Made by a program: the position numbers and the translations under genes. From Lachnospira pectinoschiza (GTDB taxonomy: Bacteria > Bacillota > Clostridia > Lachnospirales > Lachnospiraceae): a DNA stretch of 64,000 nt. Of this stretch, positions 58,487-64,000 are shown in pieces. The notes beneath the pieces are model-generated. The model saw only the letters and a list, made by a program, of their open reading frames with translations. It was not told where the DNA came from and did no database searches. The first letter of the stretch is position 1; each line of letters opens with the position of its first letter. The stretch spans positions 1 through 64,000 of the forward strand of contig NZ_JAJCRR010000005.1 in assembly GCF_020564355.1 (NCBI RefSeq). Reading direction: 5' to 3'.

Positions 58487-60208
58487 ATGATTCAGGCAAT
58501 GGTCAAAAAATTGAATGGGAAAAGACTGCGGCAGCGTATTTCATCTGCAATTTTAATAGTTGCAATATTGGTAAGTTTTTCTGGTATTCTTGGAGGAGCT
58601 GCCATGTTAGTAATGGGTGTCCAGTACAATCACGCATTAACCAATTATGGTTTTTCACAGGGTGATATCGGTAAGATGATGATTACATTTGCAGACACCA
58701 GAAGTAACCTGCGGGCGGCAATCGGTTATCAGGATAAGACACTGGTACAGGAAACCTACGAAGCGTATGAAACAAAGAAGCAGGCATGTAAGGATTATGC
58801 AGCTATAGTAGAAGAAACAGTTGCTTCCGCTGAAGAACGTAAATTGTATGATCAGATCATGAGCGGTATGGAAGATTATTTTACATCAGCTGATAAGGTA
58901 GTACAGATGGGTAAAGATGTAACGAATATCGATCAGAGAAATCAGGCACAGCGACTGGCAAAAGATGAAGTGGCACCGAAGTACGAAGCAATTTATGAGA
59001 ATATGGTACAGCTGCTGGACGTGAATACCAGCGAAGGTAACAAATTGGAAAATATTTTAAAGGTATTAACATTTGTCTTACTGGCAATAGTTATTTTTAT
59101 TATTATTGCGGCGATTTTAATCGCAAGAAAGCTGGGCGATGCGCTTGCGTTAAATATTGTAAATCCGCTCGATGCATTGGCAGAACGTTTTAAGGCCTTT
59201 GCACAGGGTGATTTGACAAGTGAATTTCCGGTAATGGAATCAGAAGATGAAGTATCTGATATGGTTACTGTTGCAAAGGATATGGCAGAGAATCTGTCAG
59301 CAGTTATTGAGGATGTTAATTACCGTATGGAACTGATGGCAAAGAATGATTATACAGGCTCGTCTGCAATTCCTGAAAAGTATCTGGGTGATTTTGCAGC
59401 CATGAATGATGCAATCCATCAGATGAACGAAGATATGAACGATACAATGCGCCACATTGAAGAAGCTGCCGCTCAGGTATCTATCGGTGCAGGCAACCTT
59501 GCAGAGGGGTCACAGAGTCTTGCAGAAGGTTCTACAGACCAGGCCGGTGCAGTTGAAGAATTACTTGCCTCTTTTGCAAGTATTACAGAAGGTGTAGAAC
59601 ATACACATGACAGTGCAAGCGTTTCGTATGATTTATCTGTGAAATATGCAAAAGAAGCAGACAGAAGCCAGCAGGAGATGCAGGCGGTTACGGAAGCTAT
59701 GCAGCGTATGAGTGAAATGTCTCAGAAGATTGAAAGCATTATCGGTGAAATCGAAGAAATTGCTGAACAGACCAATCTGCTTGCATTAAATGCTTCTATT
59801 GAAGCCGCAAGGGCCGGAGAAGCCGGACGCGGATTCGCTGTTGTTGCAACACAGATTGGCAAGCTTGCTGACGAAAGTGCTCAGTCTGCAGTGAATACAA
59901 GAGAACTCATTATGAATTCTATTCAGGAAATTGAAAATGGTAACCGTGCCGTAGAGAAGACTTCTAAGACGATTATTGAACTGGTTCAGGGTATTAATGA
60001 AGTCGCAGAAAAGTCTAAAGAGCTAGAGGAGCTTTCAGAAACACAGACAGAACAGATGAAGCAGGCTGAAGCCGGTGTTAACCAGATTTCAGAGGTTGTA
60101 CAGAGCAATGCCGCTATTGCGGAAGAATCTTCTGCAACAAGTGAAGAGCTTTCAGCAGAATCTATTTCACTGAACGAACTTGTACAGCAGTTTAAGCTGA
60201 AAAAGTAA
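58487..60208 (+). CDS. Methyl-accepting chemotaxis protein
   Basis: The 573-residue protein has two membrane segments (about 19-41 and 190-213) around a four-helix-type outer sensor domain of about 150 residues, then a HAMP domain. A long signalling hairpin follows, whose tip reads [42 protein letters not shown], the universal MCP signature. It would pass ligand signals to CheA. The ligand is unknown; its place right after the pectin genes suggests a pectin product, but this is only a guess. AAGGAGG precedes the ATG. No CheA/CheW gene is in the window. Confidence 0.93.
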   Translation: MIQAMVKKLNGKRLRQRISSAILIVAILVSFSGILGGAAMLVMGVQYNHALTNYGFSQGDIGKMMITFADTRSNLRAAIGYQDKTLVQETYEAYETKKQACKDYAAIVEETVASAEERKLYDQIMSGMEDYFTSADKVVQMGKDVTNIDQRNQAQRLAKDEVAPKYEAIYENMVQLLDVNTSEGNKLENILKVLTFVLLAIVIFIIIAAILIARKLGDALALNIVNPLDALAERFKAFAQGDLTSEFPVMESEDEVSDMVTVAKDMAENLSAVIEDVNYRMELMAKNDYTGSSAIPEKYLGDFAAMNDAIHQMNEDMNDTMRHIEEAAAQVSIGAGNLAEGSQSLAEGSTDQAGAVEELLASFASITEGVEHTHDSASVSYDLSVKYAKEADRSQQEMQAVTEAMQRMSEMSQKIESIIGEIEEIAEQTNLLALNASIEAARAGEAGRGFAVVATQIGKLADESAQSAVNTRELIMNSIQEIENGNRAVEKTSKTIIELVQGINEVAEKSKELEELSETQTEQMKQAEAGVNQISEVVQSNAAIAEESSATSEELSAESISLNELVQQFKLKK

Positions 60209-60211
60209 TTT

Positions 60212-60240
60212 TTGACACTGATATCAGAATATGCTAGAAT
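60212..60240 (+). promoter_or_regulatory. Strong promoter behind the chemotaxis receptor gene
   Basis: Perfect TTGACA at 60212-60217, 17-bp spacer, TAGAAT at 60235-60240. It begins 4 bases after the MCP stop codon. Confidence 0.83.
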
Positions 60241-60246
60241 TTAAAA

Positions 60247-60320
60247 ATGCGTAGACACGCAGTGAAAGCATACAGAACAGATAAGCGTGAAGTCATGAAA
60301 AATGGACTTCGCGCTTTTTT
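60247..60320 (+). ncRNA. Candidate small RNA of about 74 nt
   Basis: A start about 7 bases after the TAGAAT box and the terminator at 60283-60320 delimit a short transcript with a 5' hairpin (GCGT/ACGC) and a terminal hairpin with a T run. No reading frame of note is inside. Alternatively this is an attenuator in a pth leader. Confidence 0.45.
60283..60320 (+). terminator. Terminator behind the chemotaxis receptor gene
   Basis: AAGCGTGAAGTC (60283-60294) pairs with GACTTCGCGCTT (60305-60316), one wobble, followed by TTTT. Confidence 0.88.
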
Positions 60321-60324
60321 GCAC

Positions 60325-60428
60325 AGATGTTTGCTTCTGAGCGAAAGCAAACATCTATAATGACAGATAAGAAATCGCCTATGCGAATTTCTCATCGCCA
60401 CTTTGCAACAAGTTGCTCAGAAATGGAG
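60325..60428. repeat. 104-nt palindromic unit, copy A
   Basis: It opens with a 12-bp stem (AGATGTTTGCTT with AAGCAAACATCT). A second hairpin, AGAAATCGC with GCGAATTTCT, follows, and then CATCGCC, CAACAAGTTG and CTCAGAAA.GGAG. The same order and length occur at 60610-60713. Confidence 0.88.
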
Positions 60429-60574
60429 ATAAGTGTGAAAAATCACACTGATGTGCTGATTTTTCACACAGCATTTTGTGCCGCAGGCGTCACAAAATAG
60501 CTTTTATCGCAGAGCCAAATCTGACATTTGGCTCGCGGTTCCTCCGGCATTAAAATGCCTGCGGAAAAAGAGAA

Positions 60575-60609
60575 GTGTGAACAAGCCATAAACGAAAGCT
60601 TGTTCACAC
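60575..60609. repeat. GAACAAGC palindrome, copy 2
   Basis: GTGTGAACAAGC (60575-60586) pairs perfectly with GCTTGTTCACAC (60598-60609). It matches the palindrome at 35005-35037 in stem and loop, with one or two changes. Confidence 0.87.
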
Positions 60610-60713
60610 GGGTATTTGCTTCCGGGCGAAAGCAAATACCCAGGATGGCAAATGAGAAATCGCCTGCGCGAATTTCTCATCGCCGCTTCGCAACAAGTTG
60701 CTCAGAAAAGGAG
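60610..60713. repeat. 104-nt palindromic unit, copy B, ending in the pth ribosome binding site
   Basis: Same length and order as the unit at 60325. The first stem is GGGTATTTGCTT with AAGCAAATACCC, so its outer base pairs differ from copy A on both arms in a compensating way. The unit ends with AAGGAG, which serves pth. Confidence 0.88.
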
Positions 60714-60719
60714 AATTGT

Positions 60720-61280
60720 ATGTATATTATAGCGGGGCTGGGAAATCCCGGCACACAGTATATGGGAACAAGACACAATGCAGGATTTTCTGTGATAGAT
60801 GCGCTGGCAGATCAATATAATATCAGCGTAGACACACAAAAACACAAAGGGATGATTGGCAAGGGTATGATTGAGGGAGAGAAGGTCATTCTTGTAAAGC
60901 CGATGACGTATATGAATCTGTCCGGGGAATGTATCCGTGAAGTCATGGATTATTATAAGGCGGATATCGATGATTTAATCGTTATTTTTGACGACATCAG
61001 CTTAGAACCGGGCAAACTGCGTCTGCGGGCAAAGGGAAGCGCAGGCGGACACAACGGTATTAAAAGTATTATCGCGCAGCTTGGCAGTGACCGGTTCAAG
61101 CGTGTTAAGTTCGGTGTCGGTGACAAACCGAAGGGCTGGGACCTTGCAGACTGGGTACTCGGAAAATTCCCGGCAGATTTATACGATACACTGCGGGATG
61201 CCAATCAGAGAGCCTGCGAAGCGGTTGCCTGTATCATGACAGAGGGTATTACCGGTGCGATGAATAAATTTAATGGATGA
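60720..61280 (+). CDS. pth: Peptidyl-tRNA hydrolase
   Basis: The 186-residue protein has the Pth landmarks MYIIAGLGNPGTQYMGTRHNAGF (Asn and catalytic His), LVKPMTYMNLSGE, IFDDISLEPGKLRLRAKGSAGGHNGIKSI and RVKFGVG. It releases peptides from dropped peptidyl-tRNA. AAGGAG at 60708-60713 sets the ATG at 60720; a 64-codon upstream extension is palindromic repeat sequence and was rejected. mfd follows 26 bases later, the pth-mfd order known from B. subtilis. Confidence 0.96.
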   Translation: MYIIAGLGNPGTQYMGTRHNAGFSVIDALADQYNISVDTQKHKGMIGKGMIEGEKVILVKPMTYMNLSGECIREVMDYYKADIDDLIVIFDDISLEPGKLRLRAKGSAGGHNGIKSIIAQLGSDRFKRVKFGVGDKPKGWDLADWVLGKFPADLYDTLRDANQRACEAVACIMTEGITGAMNKFNG

Positions 61281-61306
61281 AATAAAAATTGTAGAATAGA
61301 GGAAGT

Positions 61307-64000
61307 ATGAAAACATTTTTTGAGCCTGTGCAGGGGATGGCAGGGATAGAAGAAATTAAAAAGTCTTTTAGCCGGCTGGGGCATGCGGTAATGGTCAGCG
61401 GCTGCATTGACACGCAGAAAGCACATCTGCTGGAAGCACTCGGGGAGCAGTATCCAATCCGGGTCGTGATTACTAGCGATGAGGTCAAGGCAAGACAGCT
61501 TCGTGAGGATTGTCTTTTTTTTGATAAGAGCAGTATTTACTATCCTGCCAAGGATTTTATCTTTTACAGCGCCGATGTGCATGGCAACCAGCTTGCGGGA
61601 GAGCGGCTTGCATGCATTTACAAAATCATTCAGGCGCAGAAGCATATCAGTGAAGACAGTATTTCAAACGGTAAAACAGACGGCATACAGCCGGAAAACA
61701 AAAATGCGGCGGGACTTACGGTTGTGACAACGATTGACGGCTGTGCTGATTTGCTCGTTCCGCTTGAAAAATATAAAAATGCCACGATTTCATTTGAAAA
61801 AGGACAGGTTCTTGATTTAGAAGCACTTTCAAAAGAACTGGTACAGATTGGCTATGAGCGATGTGCGATTGTGGACGGACAGGGCAAATTTGCGGTGCGC
61901 GGCGGTATTATCGACATTTTCCCGTATACGGAAGAAACACCGGTGCGCATTGAGTTGTGGGACGATGAGGTGGATTCAATCCGTTTGTTTGACGTGGAGA
62001 GCCAGCGTTCCATTGAAAAGATTGAGCGGTTTGAAGCTTTTCCGGCGACAGAATGCCTGTTAAGCGAAGAAGAAATTGCGCGCGGCAGGGAAAAGTTACA
62101 GGAAGAACTGGCAGGACAGCTGACCGCCTTTGGTAATGATAAGAAGAAAAAGACGGCAGAGGATATTGAGAAATGCAACCGTATCCGCAGAAATGTGGCA
62201 GATATGGAGCGTACCGGTGATTACAGTAAGGCGCTGCGGATGTTTGCAGAGGAACTGACCGGATTTTTAAGCTATTTTCCAAAGGAAGACACGCTGTTTG
62301 TATTAGATGAGCCGAACCGCTTAAATGAGCGGATGGAACTTATTTTATATGAATATACGGAAAGTATGAAAAACCGTCTGGAGGGCGGATATATTCTGCC
62401 GGGACAGACCGATATGATTCACGGGATTGAAAGCATTTATGTGGGACTTGATAAGAAACGTACCCTGCTGTTGTCGGCGCTGGATTACAAGCCGGAAAAA
62501 TTTGCCGTGGCGGAATATGTGCGCATTGATACCCGCAGTATCAGTCCGTACCACAACAGCTTTGAGTATCTTGCGGACGATTTAAAAAAATATAAGCGTT
62601 CGGGGTATAAGAGTATCCTGGTGTGCAATTCGAGAACGCGTGCGGCAAGAATTGTGCAGGATCTGGCGGATCTGGGGCTGACGGCGTATTTCAGTGAAGA
62701 TTTTGAAAATGAAATGCTTGAAGGCACGATTATGGTCACTTACGGCAGTCTGCACAAGGGCTTTGAGTATCCGCTTCTGCAGTTTGTCGTGATTGCGGAA
62801 AATGATATTTTTGCAAGCAGGCACAAAAAACGTGAAAAGAAGAAAAAGTATGACGGAAAGTCGATAGCCGGTTTTAACGAACTGAATATCGGCGATTTTG
62901 TCGTGCATGAAAGTCACGGACTGGGTGTGTATAAGGGTATTGAAAAAATTACGGTCGAGGGCGTGGAAAAGGATTATATCAAGATTGAATACGCCGGAAA
63001 CAGTAACCTTTATGTGCTGGCGACACAGCTTGACCGTTTACAGAAATATGCGGCGGCGGATACCGAAAAGAAGCCGAAACTCAATAAGCTGGGGACACAG
63101 GAGTGGAATAAAACAAAATCCAAGGTACACGGCGCGGTTGAAGAAGTGGCAAAGGATCTGGTTGCGCTGTATGCGGCGCGGCAGAAGGAAAAGGGTTATC
63201 AGTTTGGACCGGATACCGTATGGCAGAGGGAATTTGAAGAAATGTTTCCGTATGAGGAAACGCAGGATCAGCTGACGGCGATAGAAGACACCAAGCGTGA
63301 TATGGAAAGTACCCGCATTATGGACCGTTTAATCTGCGGTGATGTCGGCTATGGCAAGACTGAAGTCGCAATCCGTGCGGCATTTAAAGCGGTACAGGAG
63401 GGCAAGCAGGTGGCATATCTTGTGCCGACAACCATTCTTGCCCAGCAGATTTACAACACCTTTGAACAGCGGATGAAAAATTTTCCGGTGACGGTGGCAC
63501 AGCTGTCAAGCTTCCGTACAAGCAAGGAAATCAAGGAAAGTATTTCCGAGTTAAAAAAAGGTTTTGTAGATATTGTAATCGGTACACACAGACTGTTATC
63601 CAAGGATGTGGAGTTTAAGGACCTGGGACTGTTGATTATTGATGAGGAACAGCGTTTTGGTGTAACCCATAAGGAAAAGATTAAGAAATTAAAAAATGAT
63701 GTGGATGTCATGACGCTCAGTGCGACCCCGATTCCTAGAACACTGCATATGAGCCTTGTCGGTATCCGTGATATGAGTGTACTGGAAGAACCGCCGACAG
63801 ACCGCGTGCCGATACAGACCTTTGTAACGGAACATAACGATGAAATGATCCGGGAGGCGATTCACAGAGAGCTGGCAAGAAACGGACAGGTGTATTATGT
63901 ATACAATCGTGTCCGCAGCATTGATGAGGTGGCGGCACACATTGAGGAACTGGTGCCGGAGGCCAATGTCGCCTATGCACACGGTCAGATGGAAAAACGT
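61307..64000 (+). CDS. mfd: Transcription-repair coupling factor Mfd, 5' part
   Basis: An open frame of 898 codons runs off the window. It starts MKTFFEPVQGMAGIEEIKKSFSRL and shows the UvrB-like N-terminal part, then the RNA polymerase-interaction and translocase region: FVVHESHGLGVYKGIEKI, ICGDVGYGKTEVA (Walker A), IIDEEQRFGV (DEEQ motif) and LSATPIPRTLHMSL. Mfd removes stalled polymerase and recruits UvrA. GAGGAAG precedes the ATG at 61307. About a quarter of the protein, including the C-terminal UvrA-masking domain, lies beyond the window. Confidence 0.96.
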   Translation, partial: MKTFFEPVQGMAGIEEIKKSFSRLGHAVMVSGCIDTQKAHLLEALGEQYPIRVVITSDEVKARQLREDCLFFDKSSIYYPAKDFIFYSADVHGNQLAGERLACIYKIIQAQKHISEDSISNGKTDGIQPENKNAAGLTVVTTIDGCADLLVPLEKYKNATISFEKGQVLDLEALSKELVQIGYERCAIVDGQGKFAVRGGIIDIFPYTEETPVRIELWDDEVDSIRLFDVESQRSIEKIERFEAFPATECLLSEEEIARGREKLQEELAGQLTAFGNDKKKKTAEDIEKCNRIRRNVADMERTGDYSKALRMFAEELTGFLSYFPKEDTLFVLDEPNRLNERMELILYEYTESMKNRLEGGYILPGQTDMIHGIESIYVGLDKKRTLLLSALDYKPEKFAVAEYVRIDTRSISPYHNSFEYLADDLKKYKRSGYKSILVCNSRTRAARIVQDLADLGLTAYFSEDFENEMLEGTIMVTYGSLHKGFEYPLLQFVVIAENDIFASRHKKREKKKKYDGKSIAGFNELNIGDFVVHESHGLGVYKGIEKITVEGVEKDYIKIEYAGNSNLYVLATQLDRLQKYAAADTEKKPKLNKLGTQEWNKTKSKVHGAVEEVAKDLVALYAARQKEKGYQFGPDTVWQREFEEMFPYEETQDQLTAIEDTKRDMESTRIMDRLICGDVGYGKTEVAIRAAFKAVQEGKQVAYLVPTTILAQQIYNTFEQRMKNFPVTVAQLSSFRTSKEIKESISELKKGFVDIVIGTHRLLSKDVEFKDLGLLIIDEEQRFGVTHKEKIKKLKNDVDVMTLSATPIPRTLHMSLVGIRDMSVLEEPPTDRVPIQTFVTEHNDEMIREAIHRELARNGQVYYVYNRVRSIDEVAAHIEELVPEANVAYAHGQMEKR

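Larger units (their letters stand above)
60209..60719. other. 511-base intergenic region full of hairpins
   Basis: It contains a strong promoter (60212-60240), a terminator (60283-60320), two 104-nt repeat units (60325-60428 and 60610-60713), the GAACAAGC palindrome (60575-60609), and further hairpins between them (GTGTGAAAAATC/GATTTTTCACAC, TTTTGTG/CACAAAA, GAGCCAAAT/ATTTGGCTC, GGCATT/AATGCC). The open frame here does not have a start with a ribosome binding site; it reads through the palindromes into pth. Confidence 0.85.

Noticed and set aside
60325..60713. CRISPR array or insertion sequence
   Set aside because: Only two units of 104 nt, each internally palindromic, with no regular spacers, no cas genes and no transposase.
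60528..60719. 64-residue N-terminal extension of Pth
   Set aside because: It is translated from palindromic repeats, and AAGGAG with the family start MYIIAGLGNPG sits at 60720.

Overview
The window looks like an origin-proximal piece of a Lachnospiraceae (Clostridia) chromosome. Support for this: moderate-to-low GC, AGGAGG-type ribosome binding sites, housekeeping sigma-factor promoters with 16-17 bp spacing, and gene neighbourhoods also known from Bacillus subtilis (DUF951-rpsF-ssb-rpsR, gdpP-rplI-dnaB, sua5-ywlE-rpiB, atp operon-ywmB, dnaD/dnaB-like-dnaI). A large cell-surface pectin-degradation locus points to a pectin-using gut member, Lachnospira/Eubacterium eligens-like; this genus-level guess is inference only.

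Layout. 1-535: 3' tail of a 23S rRNA gene, then tRNA-Asn, tRNA-Glu, tRNA-Cys and a terminator, with no 5S gene following. 556-5297: a lipoprotein with a structured leader, a sugar-phosphate nucleotidyltransferase, a Wzz/YveK-like membrane protein with a long acidic tail, a CpsD-like ATPase that has lost its P-loop lysine, a sirtuin and a DUF951 protein. 5298-10444: rpsF-ssb-rpsR, then gdpP (c-di-AMP hydrolysis), rplI and the replicative helicase dnaB. 10554-13028: a 56-residue ferredoxin, an isolated csrA with a C-terminal extension, a broken Rpn-type nuclease, a DUF1858 protein and mecA. 13187-15251: a Ser/Thr kinase fused to a degenerate ParA-like domain plus a second degenerate ParA-like protein; the kinase start codon is one base out of frame. 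15410-20678: a GH18 protein with an SH3-like domain, an Amidase_3 protein, sua5/tsaC, a low-molecular-weight phosphatase, rpiB and dCMP deaminase. 20711-30754: a DUF402 protein, a ten-gene F-type ATP synthase operon whose c subunit carries a Na+-type ligand set, ywmB and a methyltransferase. 30786-40277: a large exported protein of unknown function, a class A PBP, a long PRPP synthetase, dnaI, a dnaD-like gene preceded by a DnaA-box cluster, and murC. 40698-43607: glgC, glgD and spoVG.

43623-58272 is the accessory highlight: an AraC-type regulator followed by three giant secreted proteins, a PL9 pectate lyase with a sortase-type tail, a CE8 pectin methylesterase with a sortase-type tail, and a second PL9 lyase carrying 12 cell-wall-binding repeats. 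Together they would de-esterify and cleave pectin at the cell surface. 58390-64000: a methyl-accepting chemotaxis protein, a promoter-terminator pair that could make a small RNA, an array of palindromes containing two 104-nt units, pth, and the 5' part of mfd, which runs off the window.

The most interesting signals are: two tandem pairs of perfect DnaA boxes just upstream of the dnaD-dnaI promoter; three P-loop ATPase-like proteins that have all lost the catalytic lysine, one fused to a kinase with a shifted start codon; the palindromic element family, which shows compensatory base changes; and the multi-level repeats in the pectin enzymes.
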